From Phycisphaeraceae bacterium (GTDB lineage: Bacteria > Planctomycetota > Phycisphaerae > Phycisphaerales > Phycisphaeraceae), in contig JADZET010000012.1 of NCBI GenBank assembly GCA_020850375.1, positions 1 through 7,389 of the forward strand: a DNA stretch of 7,389 nucleotides, read 5' to 3'. The notes beneath the pieces are model-generated. The model was not told where the DNA came from and did not search any database. It saw nothing but the letters and a program-made list of their open reading frames with translations. Shown one piece after another: positions 1-6,067 of this stretch. Made by a program: the position numbers and the translations under genes. How positions within the stretch are numbered: position 1 is the stretch's first letter; the number at the start of each line of letters is the position of its first letter.

Positions 1-389
1 CGCACGCAGGCGTGCAGGTGAACCCCAGCCAGGACGACCTGGTCGCACCCGCTCTCCCCGAGCGCCTTGGCCAGCCCCCCGTCCACGAAGGCGTTGTACC
101 CCGCCTTGTGCACGACCCGCTCGCCGTCCCGCGGCATCAGCTCCGCGGGGGGCTCATGCCCCGCCGTCCCCGCCACGCACATCCACCGCCCCTCCTCCCG
201 CCAATGGTGCAAACGTCGGTCATTCGCACGATCGATCGTCGTCCAGACGTGCATCACCCCCACGCCGCGGGCCCGGAAGCCCTCAAGCAGCGCTCGTGCC
301 GCGGCAATCACCGCGTCGGCCGGTGGCTGCAGGTCCTCCGTCCTCAGGTAATCCCCTTGCAGATCGACCAGGATCAGCACGCTGCTCAT
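1..389 (-). CDS. Isochorismatase-family cysteine hydrolase, partial (C-terminus beyond window edge)
   Basis: This frame starts with ATG at 389 and stays open to the window edge, giving about 130 residues of a family usually 180-220 long. What is seen: a beta-strand followed by DLQGDY near residue 9, HKAGYNAF around residue 95, and LAGVHLHACVR ending at the edge with Cys128. Asp9, Lys95 and Cys128 match the Asp-Lys-Cys catalytic triad of isochorismatase-like hydrolases (isochorismatase, nicotinamidase, N-carbamoyl amidases). The protein is therefore probably an active cytoplasmic hydrolase of an amide or vinyl-ether bond; the substrate cannot be read from the sequence. Its ATG overlaps the TGA of the upstream dehydrogenase gene (ATGA at 389-386), which implies co-transcription and coupled translation. 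The missing part is the C-terminal third. Confidence 0.88.
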   Translation of the reverse strand, partial: MSSVLILVDLQGDYLRTEDLQPPADAVIAAARALLEGFRARGVGVMHVWTTIDRANDRRLHHWREEGRWMCVAGTAGHEPPAELMPRDGERVVHKAGYNAFVDGGLAKALGESGCDQVVLAGVHLHACV

Positions 390-1450
390 GCGTGCGCCTT
401 CTTGATGCATGGCCCACGGATCGCCGACGCGATCCGATCCGCCATCTCTTGGGTTCCCACCACGCGACAGCCCGGCTCCGCCAGATCAGCCGTCCGCCAT
501 CCCTCGTCCCACGCCGCCGCCACGCCCCGCTCGATCTGATCCGCCTCGGGTTCGAGCTCGAAGCTCTCGCGCAGCAGCATCGCCAGGGCCAGGATCTGCC
601 CCACCGGGTTCGCCCGATCCTGCCCCGCCAGGTCGTGCGCGCAGCCGTGGTTGGTCTGGTACACCGCCCCCCCGTCGGCCGCGAAATTGCCCGAAAAACC
701 CAACCCCCGCGACCGCTGCAGCACCCCCGCCACGTCCGCCAGCACGTCCCCGAACAGGTTCGGCGCCACGATCACGTCGAACTGACGCGGGTGCTGGATG
801 ATCTGGTACACCGCCAGGTCCACGTTCATCATCGTCGCCTGCACGCTTTGCTCACGCGCCGCCGCCGTCGCCACCTCCCGCCACAGCGAGCTGATCGTCG
901 GCACGCCGCCCTCCTTGACGATCACCGTCAGCGATCCCCGCCTCGACGCCGCCGCGCGGGCCGCCAACTCGACCAGCGGACGCACCTCCTGCTCCGTGTA
1001 ACCGAACGCATGAGCCGCCGACCGCGCGCCCGGCGACAGTTCCTCCCGCCACGTCCCCTGATACACGCCCGCCGCGTTGTCCCGCACGATCAGAATGTCC
1101 ACGTCCTCGGTGTGCTCCGCCCGCAGGCACCCCGCCCCCGCGACCTGAGGCCAAGGCCGGATGGGAACCAACTTCCACGACAGCCCGAACCGTCGGCGGA
1201 CTTCATACACAAACCGACCCCCGCCCGGACCGCTCAGCACCGCCCCCCCGTCCTTGAAGACCCCGGCGGTGAACGCCACGATCGCCTCGGACAGAGGCAG
1301 TTCCTTCGCCGACGCCATCGCCTCGCCCGCGTGGGCGTACCACCGAACACGCCAGCTCGCCCCGCCGGGTGACTCCACCGCCTCGAGCACGCGCATCGCC
1401 GCCGCCGTCACCTCCGGGCCGACCCCGGTCCCCGCGAACACCCCGATCAC
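386..1450 (-). CDS. Isocitrate/isopropylmalate dehydrogenase family protein, NAD-type
   Basis: This is a predicted metal-dependent, decarboxylating beta-hydroxyacid dehydrogenase of 354 residues, normal for isopropylmalate dehydrogenases. With GTG at 1450 as residue 1, the N-terminus is MIGVFAGTGVGPEV, matching the family's GDGIGPEV opening. Other landmarks are the arginine-rich substrate segment VRRRFGL...PIRP (85-99), Arg123 and Tyr130 in RDNAAGVYQG, catalytic Lys179 in VIVKEGG, and metal-binding Asp211, Asp235 and Asp239 (NLFGDVLAD). The cofactor loop is HGCAHDLAGQDRANP (268-282). Asp273 aligns with the Asp that selects NAD in isopropylmalate dehydrogenase. The GTG start is chosen because the frame upstream of it (to a GTG at 1645) lacks family homology, has poorer third-position GC, and overlaps a better small gene whose stop forms GTGA with this start. 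The substrate is uncertain: the sequence departs from both LeuB and Icd and resembles a separate clade. It precedes the hydrolase gene with a 4-base overlap. Confidence 0.88.
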   Translation of the reverse strand: MIGVFAGTGVGPEVTAAAMRVLEAVESPGGASWRVRWYAHAGEAMASAKELPLSEAIVAFTAGVFKDGGAVLSGPGGGRFVYEVRRRFGLSWKLVPIRPWPQVAGAGCLRAEHTEDVDILIVRDNAAGVYQGTWREELSPGARSAAHAFGYTEQEVRPLVELAARAAASRRGSLTVIVKEGGVPTISSLWREVATAAAREQSVQATMMNVDLAVYQIIQHPRQFDVIVAPNLFGDVLADVAGVLQRSRGLGFSGNFAADGGAVYQTNHGCAHDLAGQDRANPVGQILALAMLLRESFELEPEADQIERGVAAAWDEGWRTADLAEPGCRVVGTQEMADRIASAIRGPCIKKAHA

Positions 1451-1584
1451 CGGCGTGCCCGGGCCAACTCGACCGCGGCGATCGAGCGCCCACGATGCAG
1501 GAAGAAACCGGCTGAACTTTCCTCCACCCACCAGGACACCTCCCTGGAAAAACGCTCGACCTCGGCTTCCTTCGGGGATGTCAT
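1447..1584 (-). CDS. Small unrecognised protein coupled to the dehydrogenase gene
   Basis: This 45-codon frame has ATG at 1584 and TGA at 1449-1447; the TGA overlaps the GTG start of the dehydrogenase as GTGA. The product is highly charged: an acidic N-terminal part (MTSPKEAEVERF), a double Trp (SWWVEES), a short hydrophobic patch (AGFFLHRGR), and an Ala/Arg-rich end (AAVELARARR). There is no signal peptide or membrane segment. By hand count about 76% of its codons end in G or C, against about 58% for the competing dehydrogenase frame over 1451-1645. AGG lies just before the ATG, but the spacing is short. ATG at 1605 (seven codons upstream, behind GGGGACGG) is an alternative start, and the frame is open up to a GTG at 1641. 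I recognise no family. Its position suggests a leader or partner peptide for the downstream enzyme. Confidence 0.55.
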   Translation of the reverse strand: MTSPKEAEVERFSREVSWWVEESSAGFFLHRGRSIAAVELARARR

Positions 1585-1876
1585 TGACCTGCCGACACCG
1601 AGCATCCGTCCCCGGCAGACGCGACAGGAAGAGTTTACCACTCACACGCCCGTGGGTCAGACTCAGCGAAAGGCATTCTCAGGTTGTGGCCGGGCGGCGG
1701 CTGACGTAACCCATGGGGACGAGAGCCTCTGCGCCAGGTGCGATGCGGAATGCAGTGTGGGTGTTGACCCCCCCAAATACAGCATCAAGCCATGACGGAC
1801 TGCCCCGACCTCCGGGGCCCCACATAGTCAACGGTCCCTCGGGGCCAGGTCATCTTCCCCGCCCGCGACGAGGGCC
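1585..1876. other. Intergenic stretch between acyl-CoA synthetase and dehydrogenase cluster
   Basis: These 292 bases contain no convincing gene on either strand. The part nearest the small coupled gene may hold its leader. I could not find a well-spaced -35/-10 pair for the minus strand. Just past the synthetase stop, GGCCCTCG (1876-1869) can pair with CGAGGGACC (1841-1833) around a loop of about 27 bases. There is no U-tract, so I do not call it a terminator. A GGGGCCCC palindrome lies at 1815-1822. Whether the synthetase and the three-gene cluster share a transcript cannot be decided from the sequence. Confidence 0.5.
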
Positions 1877-3364
1877 CTAAAACAACCCCCGCACCGCCGG
1901 CTTGGTGACCTTGCCCATGGCGTTTCGAGGCAGCCCGTCGACCACGACCAGCCGCTTGGGAATCTTGTACGCCGAGAGCCGATCACGGCACCATCCACGA
2001 AGCGCCTCAAGCTCGAGCGTCTCCCCGTCGCCCAGCACCGCCGCGACCGCCACAGCCTCCCCCCAGGTGTCGTCCACCACCCCGACCACCGCGCATTCAC
2101 GGATCGACGGATGTTCCAGGAGGGCCGCCTCGATCTCCAGCGCCGACAGCTTGTAGCCCCCGCTCTTGATGATGTCGACCGATTGACGCCCCATGATCCG
2201 GTAATACCCGTCCTCCAGCACCGCCATATCCCCCGTGCGAAACCACCCGTGGTCGAACGACTCCGCGGTGACCTCCGGCCGATTCCAATACTCCCCGAAC
2301 ACCGCCGGCCCCCGCACCTGGATCTCGCCCGGCTCGCCCTCGCTCGTCACCTCCTCCCCCCGCTCGGAGATCAGCCGGACCTCGACGCCCGGCAGCGGCT
2401 GACCGACCATCCCCGGCCGCCGCTCCCCGTGGTAGGGGTTCGACAGCGCCATGCCGATCTCGGTCATCCCGTAACGCTCAAGCAGCCTCTGCCCCGTCAG
2501 GGCCGTCCATTGCTCGTGGACGCTCGCCGGCAACGCCGCCGACCCCGACACCATCAGCCGCATCCCCGCGAATCCCGCGATCACCTCCGCCCGATCAGCC
2601 TCCGGCAGCGACTCGAGGTGCTGAATCATCTTGACGTAGATCGTCGGCACCGCCATGAACACCGTGTAGGCCCTCGCCGCGACGCGCTCGAGCACGACGC
2701 TCATCTCAAAGTGCGGGAAAGGTTCGATCGTCGCCCCCGACCACAGCGCGCAGGACATGACGTTGATGATCCCGTGGACGTGATGCAGCGGCAGGAACAG
2801 CGGGATGCAGTCCGCGGACTGCCATTGCCAGGCCTCGACCAGCGTCTCGATCTGCGCCCGAAGGTTGGCATGGGTTGTCACCACCCCCTTGGGCCTGCTG
2901 GTCGTCCCGCTGGTGTACAGGATCATGGCCCGTCGTTCGGGCCCGACCGTCGGCAGCGACCGCGCAGGCGCGCCGCCCACCTCCTCGACGACCCGCAGGG
3001 GCAACCGTAATCGTTCGCAAAGGCCAGCCACCTTCGCCGCCGTTTCTCTGCACGCGATCACGCACCCGGTCTGCGAATCAGCCAGCGTGTATTCCAGCTC
3101 AGGCTCCGTCGCGGAGTGCGACAGAGGCACCGCCACCCCGCCCGCCCGCCAGACCGCCCACAGGGTCGTGGTGTAATCGAACCCCGCCGGCAGCAGGAAC
3201 GCGACCCGGGCCTCCCGCAGATCCTCCGCATCCCGCAGCAGCGCCCCCGCCAGTAGCTCGGATCGCTCGAGCACCTGGGCATAGCTGTGTTCGGCCGAGC
3301 CGGATCGCATCGCGACGCTCTTCGCGTGCAACCGGGCCCGAGCGACAAACGAAAACTCTTGCAT
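1877..3364 (-). CDS. Acyl-CoA synthetase (AMP-forming), malonyl-CoA synthetase/ACSF3-like
   Basis: This ANL-superfamily ligase activates a carboxylic acid with ATP to an acyl-adenylate and transfers it to CoA. At 495 residues it has the usual length. Domains seen: the large N-terminal adenylation domain with P-loop YTSGTTSRPKG (150-160), LHHVHG (193-198), FMAVPTIY (236-243) and YGMTE (299-303 region). The hinge TGD is near 378, and the small C-terminal domain carries KSGGYK (400-405) and catalytic Lys485 in PRNAMGKV. LLERYGMTEIGMALS, SVDIIKSGGYK and MVSGSAALP are, from memory, nearly those of human ACSF3 and bacterial MatB, pointing to malonate or methylmalonate as substrate; this specificity is inferred. 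The start at 3364 follows GAGGG with 8 bases of spacing; a GTG directly before it is an alternative. The frame remains open upstream to 3802 but would overlap the methyltransferase gene and lacks family sequence. There is no signal peptide, so the enzyme is cytoplasmic. Confidence 0.92.
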   Translation of the reverse strand: MQEFSFVARARLHAKSVAMRSGSAEHSYAQVLERSELLAGALLRDAEDLREARVAFLLPAGFDYTTTLWAVWRAGGVAVPLSHSATEPELEYTLADSQTGCVIACRETAAKVAGLCERLRLPLRVVEEVGGAPARSLPTVGPERRAMILYTSGTTSRPKGVVTTHANLRAQIETLVEAWQWQSADCIPLFLPLHHVHGIINVMSCALWSGATIEPFPHFEMSVVLERVAARAYTVFMAVPTIYVKMIQHLESLPEADRAEVIAGFAGMRLMVSGSAALPASVHEQWTALTGQRLLERYGMTEIGMALSNPYHGERRPGMVGQPLPGVEVRLISERGEEVTSEGEPGEIQVRGPAVFGEYWNRPEVTAESFDHGWFRTGDMAVLEDGYYRIMGRQSVDIIKSGGYKLSALEIEAALLEHPSIRECAVVGVVDDTWGEAVAVAAVLGDGETLELEALRGWCRDRLSAYKIPKRLVVVDGLPRNAMGKVTKPAVRGLF

Positions 3365-3372
3365 CACGGAAT

Positions 3373-3377
3373 CCCTC
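3373..3377 (-). promoter_or_regulatory. Ribosome binding site of the acyl-CoA synthetase
   Basis: GAGGG on the minus strand lies 8 bases before ATG 3364 and 5 bases before the adjacent GTG at 3367. It selects this start over upstream in-frame codons. Confidence 0.65.
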
Positions 3378-3410
3378 GCGACTCTGTGCTGTTCATGGCA
3401 GGAACGTATG

Positions 3411-3439
3411 AACATAAACACGACCGACAGGCCTGGCAA
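3411..3439 (-). promoter_or_regulatory. Candidate sigma70-type promoter of the acyl-CoA synthetase
   Basis: On the minus strand TTGCCA (3439-3434; 5 of 6 matches to TTGACA) is followed after exactly 17 bases by TATGTT (3416-3411; 4 of 6 matches to TATAAT). Transcription would begin near 3404, giving a leader of about 40 bases that contains the GAGGG site. The match is by eye; planctomycete promoters are poorly conserved, so the call is tentative. Confidence 0.45.
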
Positions 3440-3639
3440 ACATCGACGACGCGAGCCGCTGCGCAGATCGATCGTCGAGGCCGATCGCTCCGACATCCTC
3501 CCCTTCAAGAGGCCGGATCTCCTGCCCCTGCCCAGCGGGCGTTCTCCGTATTCCTCGAAACAGAACACGCTCGGATGGGCCTTAGAGTCTGTTATGCGAT
3601 TGCGCCGGAACGCTCTATGATGAGAGCACGCCGAGGCAG

Positions 3640-3668
3640 CCCCCCCCGTCGACGTGACGGGCCGGGGG
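3640..3668 (+). other. GC-rich hairpin in the probable leader of the methyltransferase gene
   Basis: CCCGTC (3645-3650) and GACGGG (3656-3661) form a perfect 6-bp stem with a GACGT loop. It is extended by CCCCC (3640-3644) pairing with GGGGG (3664-3668) across a two-base CC bulge. No T-run follows, so it is not a standard intrinsic terminator. It lies 75 bases before the start codon and could shape the 5' end of the mRNA. Confidence 0.4.
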
Positions 3669-3733
3669 CATTCCTGGCTCCGTCCCTGACTCAGATGTGC
3701 TTCGGCGCTGATCCAACGCTCACCCATGCCCTT

Positions 3734-3737
3734 GGAG
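3734..3737 (+). promoter_or_regulatory. Ribosome binding site deciding the methyltransferase start
   Basis: GGAG sits 6 bases before ATG 3744. The earlier in-frame ATG at 3726 has no such site, so 3744 is preferred. Confidence 0.6.
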
Positions 3738-3743
3738 TCGTTC

Positions 3744-4526
3744 ATGAACAAGGATTGGATCAAGTCCAAGCTGATCGGCACCCCTCTCCAGCCGATGATC
3801 ACCTGGGCACAGCGGATGATTCATCCGCCTCGCTACCCAGCCGCCGTGATCGGCCTCGAGGAGTCGGAGGCGGCCGACAAGATCCTGGCGCGGGTGATCC
3901 GATCCGACTCGAACTGCATCGACGTCGGCGCGCACCTTGGCTCGGTGCTTGCGCGGATCTGCAAGCTGGCGCCCCGCGGCAGGCACTTCGCGTTCGAGCC
4001 CGTGCCCACGAAGTTCGAATGGCTTCGCAAGAAGTTCCCCCGCTGCCAGGTCCTCAACCTCGCCCTGAGCGACCGTGACGGGACGGCCAGCTTCACCCAC
4101 GTCCAGACACGCTCGGGCTACAGCGGCCTGCGCTCGCGGGCCGATACAAACGATCGCGTGAACGTGATCGAGGTCAAGATGGCCCGCCTCGACGAGATCC
4201 TCCCCGCCGACTACCGCGTCGATTTCCTCAAGATCGATGTCGAGGGCGCCGAGCTGCACGCCCTCGAGGGCGCCAGCGGCACGATCGCCCGCGACCACCC
4301 CGTCATCCTCTTCGAGTGCATGAAGGCGTCGTGCGACCTCTACGGCTACGGGCCGGACGCGATCCACGACCTCTTGACGGGCCGCTGCGGCCTGTCGATC
4401 TTCCGCCTTCGTGACTGGCTCGCCGGCCGGGCGCCGATCAGCCGCGATCAGTTCGTCCAAGCCACCGAGTCCGTCGACCCCGCCGTGATGGCGTTCAACT
4501 TCCTCGCCGCCCACGCGCCCTCGTGA
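3744..4526 (+). CDS. FkbM-family SAM-dependent methyltransferase
   Basis: This 260-residue protein is a class I (Rossmann-fold) methyltransferase of the FkbM type. Landmarks: SAM-binding motif I CIDVGAHLG (58-66), HFAFEPVP (81-88) ending the second strand with its acidic residue, NLALSDRDG (105-113), and the family signature FLKIDVEGAE (161-170) followed by ALEGA. A further strand, VILFE (187-191), follows. FkbM proteins O-methylate sugars, polyketides or other secondary products; the substrate here is unknown. In bacteria with exopolysaccharide and surface-protein genes, such enzymes often modify glycans, which would suit the nearby exported proteins, but that link is inferred. The protein is soluble with no signal peptide. 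The gene stands alone on its strand, and its stop directly abuts a decayed transposase read from the opposite direction. The C-terminus (FNFLAAHAPS) looks complete rather than truncated. Confidence 0.9.
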   Translation: MNKDWIKSKLIGTPLQPMITWAQRMIHPPRYPAAVIGLEESEAADKILARVIRSDSNCIDVGAHLGSVLARICKLAPRGRHFAFEPVPTKFEWLRKKFPRCQVLNLALSDRDGTASFTHVQTRSGYSGLRSRADTNDRVNVIEVKMARLDEILPADYRVDFLKIDVEGAELHALEGASGTIARDHPVILFECMKASCDLYGYGPDAIHDLLTGRCGLSIFRLRDWLAGRAPISRDQFVQATESVDPAVMAFNFLAAHAPS

Positions 4527-4862
4527 CGTCTGCATGCGGAGCGGCTGTCGAACACCCCGGCGCTGGGCTGGTCGTTGCGGCATTCCTGCGGACACAGGAT
4601 CAGCCGCGGATCGTCAGCCATCTGCTCGAACACGCCGGTCGAGCCACCGGCGGGATTGCTGATAAACCGCGTGTCAGGGCGGCAGGTCGTGGGGCATGTG
4701 CCTCCAGCCCGAGCCGGTGCGGACGACCCGCCGCAGGCCGTTGAACAGCTCCCCCTGGTCATGCGCGTTGCGGGGCGTCGGGCCGCATGAAGGTCAGGCA
4801 GGGGGCCACCCACGACCACCCCTCATCCGTCACGTCGTGGGGGGGTAGAGCTTCCTTGCCAT
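4527..4862 (-). pseudogene. Decayed IS5-family transposase, N-terminal fragment
   Basis: Reading the minus strand in shifting frames reconstructs the N-terminal half of an IS5-family DDE transposase. MARKLYP begins at ATG 4862; then DVTDEGWSWVAPCLTFM and APQR; then GELFNGLRRVVRTGSGW, RHMPHDLPP-stop-HAVYQQ and RRWLD; finally GVFEQMADDPRL and QPSAGVFDSRS. These match, from memory, the family's opening SDVTDEEW, the NGLRWIVRTG..WR..PHDLPPW..VYQQ..RW core, and the IFDSRT segment with the first catalytic Asp. At least three frame changes occur: one in the C-run at 4845-4839, one near 4765, and one near 4637. There is also a Trp-to-stop (TGA at 4676-4674). The C-terminal half with the remaining DDE residues is absent; similarity fades about where the methyltransferase ends. 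It is a dead relic. I found no terminal inverted repeats. Confidence 0.82.
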
Positions 4863-5105
4863 GCCCTATTCATCGGGGGCAGCACGACGAAAGTACATAA
4901 CAAGCTCTGCATACCGTTACATCTCTATATCTGATGGGTTCGACACCGCCCTAGATCGCTAGTTCAAACTCCTGGTGAAAACTATTTACGGCATCAGGCA
5001 ATTGTAATCAGAGTCTCTTGTCTCCGGAGTGCATCGGAAATATGTCGTGGCATCGAGGATTGTCGACGAGCAGAATGCGGTGGTGTTGTTATTTGATCGG
5101 CAGAG

Positions 5106-5111
5106 TACAAT
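5106..5111 (+). promoter_or_regulatory. Candidate -10 box for the PEP-CTERM genes
   Basis: TACAAT matches TATAAT at 5 of 6 positions and would place the transcript start about 48 bases before ATG 5166. The best -35-like hexamer (TTGTTA, 5086-5091) is only 14 bases away, shorter than normal, so either an activator is needed or this is chance. Confidence 0.28.
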
Positions 5112-5152
5112 GGCTGTCGTTTGGAGGACGGCTTGGGGAGTCAATTAAGAGA

Positions 5153-5158
5153 AGGGAG
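5153..5158 (+). promoter_or_regulatory. Ribosome binding site of first PEP-CTERM gene
   Basis: AGGGAG lies 7 bases before ATG 5166. It selects this start, which also gives a proper signal peptide, over the in-frame TTG at 5121. Confidence 0.75.
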
Positions 5159-5165
5159 AAAGCAC

Positions 5166-6056
5166 ATGAATGGGTTCCCTGCGCACAGATATGGACCAGG
5201 TGTGGTTCTGGTCATGGTATGGTTGTTCGGTTTTCACACTTCGGTTCAAGCCTCGCTCACGCTCCTGCCCGCCGGCCCGCCCCTGGGCACGCACCCAGGC
5301 AACCTGGTGACCAATGGCAGCTTTGAGACGGCGCCCCCGCCCGGCACCATCGCCTTCTGGGCCACCGGCACCGCGCAGACGCCCTTTGGCGTGCCGCCGG
5401 GTTGGCAGTCGTCCGGCGACGCGCTGACCTATGCCTACTGGGGCAGGCCCAATCTCTCACCGCCCTACGACATCGCCGGCTCGGCCCCGCTGCCCGACGG
5501 CCAGTCCGGCGTCTACTTCGGCAACGCCTCGGCGATGGTGGACCTTCTGCCGACCTTTCAGCCCGATCGCCAGGTGACATTCTCAGGAACGCCGACCTTC
5601 TCGCCCGCCTTCGGCCAGCCCGCCAGGCTCTGGCAGATCGTACCGACGAACCTCACCCCGGCTCCCAGCTACATCCTGAGCTTCTGGGCCTCCGGCGAGG
5701 CCGCGGGCTACGGCGGCGGAGGCCCCGGCTACGACGGCATCTTCGGCCTGCGCCTGACCAACGTCCTGCCCGGCGACCCGATCCAGTACCTGGTCGTCCC
5801 CAGCGGCGGCGTCAGCGTCTACGGCGACTCGACCCGTTACGAGTATGCCTTCACGCCGCTCAACCCCTCCCTGCCCGTCACGGTTGAGTTCATCAACTGG
5901 GGCCACATGGATTTCAGCAACTTCGGCGGCCTCGGCACCACCGAGCTGGTCATCGACGACGTCATCGTCAACCCCGTGCCCGAGCCGGCCACGGCCGTCC
6001 TCCTGGGCCTGGCGGCATGCCTGCTTCGTCGCCGTCCCGGCGGGCGCACGCGCTAA
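5166..6056 (+). CDS. Exported PEP-CTERM sorting domain protein with NGSFE-type N-terminal module
   Basis: This 296-residue secreted protein has a signal peptide with a hydrophobic core VVLVMVWLFGF (13-23) and likely cleavage after VQA (about residue 29). The mature protein opens with NLVTNGSFE (46-54), typical of the jelly-roll, carbohydrate-binding-like domains (DUF642 type) common in PEP-CTERM proteins. Further strands include YILSFWASGE (169-178) and a Gly-rich turn (182-188), and the domain closes with ELVIDDVIVNP (260-270). The tail has VPEP (271-274), a hydrophobic stretch to about 287 and RRR (288-290): the tripartite PEP-CTERM signal read by exosortase. No catalytic motif is visible; a structural or glycan-binding surface role is inferred. 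No Cys-rich or repeat region is seen. It is followed after 70 bases by a second PEP-CTERM gene of different sequence, so the two are not recent duplicates. Confidence 0.9.
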   Translation: MNGFPAHRYGPGVVLVMVWLFGFHTSVQASLTLLPAGPPLGTHPGNLVTNGSFETAPPPGTIAFWATGTAQTPFGVPPGWQSSGDALTYAYWGRPNLSPPYDIAGSAPLPDGQSGVYFGNASAMVDLLPTFQPDRQVTFSGTPTFSPAFGQPARLWQIVPTNLTPAPSYILSFWASGEAAGYGGGGPGYDGIFGLRLTNVLPGDPIQYLVVPSGGVSVYGDSTRYEYAFTPLNPSLPVTVEFINWGHMDFSNFGGLGTTELVIDDVIVNPVPEPATAVLLGLAACLLRRRPGGRTR

Positions 6057-6067
6057 CTTGGTCCATG

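Larger units (their letters stand above)
3365..3743. other. Divergent intergenic region between synthetase and methyltransferase
   Basis: This stretch separates two genes read away from each other, so it should hold both promoters. Seen: the minus-strand promoter candidate at 3439-3411; a plus-strand TATGAT at 3616-3621 that resembles a -10 box but has no good -35 box upstream; and a GC-rich hairpin at 3640-3668. A 70-codon frame at 3408-3620 (plus) has no visible ribosome binding site or recognisable product and overlaps the minus-strand promoter candidate, so I do not call it. Confidence 0.5.
4863..5165. other. AT-richer gene-free stretch upstream of the PEP-CTERM pair
   Basis: About 300 bases hold no gene and are visibly richer in A and T than the coding sequence on both sides. 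The stretch probably carries the promoter region of the first PEP-CTERM gene. It may also include leftover flanking sequence of the decayed IS5-type element beside it. Besides the TACAAT at 5106-5111 I see a weak TTGTCT (5018-5023), 17-base gap, TATGTC (5041-5046) pair. No tRNA, direct repeat array or clear operator is visible. Confidence 0.5.

Noticed and set aside
296..1372. Long plus-strand open frame opposite the dehydrogenase
   Set aside because: It is Arg/Pro/His-rich low-complexity translation typical of the antisense of a GC-rich gene; the minus-strand enzyme motifs explain the region.
1451..1645. 65-residue N-terminal extension of the dehydrogenase from a GTG at 1645
   Set aside because: It has no family similarity, poorer third-position GC than the competing small frame, and the GTG at 1450 gives a standard N-terminus and a GTGA junction.
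1833..1876. Imperfect hairpin just past the synthetase stop as a terminator
   Set aside because: It has a bulged stem with a loop of about 27 bases and no U-tract on the minus strand.
2111..3010. Long plus-strand open frame opposite the acyl-CoA synthetase
   Set aside because: It is an antisense shadow rich in Arg, Pro and His, without a ribosome binding site or domain.
3408..3620. 70-codon plus-strand frame in the divergent intergenic region
   Set aside because: It has no ribosome binding site and no recognisable product, and it overlaps a promoter candidate for the opposite gene.
3365..3802. Long N-terminal extension of the acyl-CoA synthetase frame
   Set aside because: It overlaps the methyltransferase gene on the other strand, lacks family sequence, and a good ribosome binding site precedes ATG 3364.
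3720..4595. Minus-strand 291-codon frame opposite the methyltransferase
   Set aside because: It is the antisense shadow of the FkbM gene, whose SAM motifs are clear on the plus strand.
5048..5063. Sigma54-like TGGCAT...TTGT upstream of the first PEP-CTERM gene
   Set aside because: The gap between the two elements is one base too long and the essential GC of the -12 element is GT, so it does not meet the -24/-12 rule.
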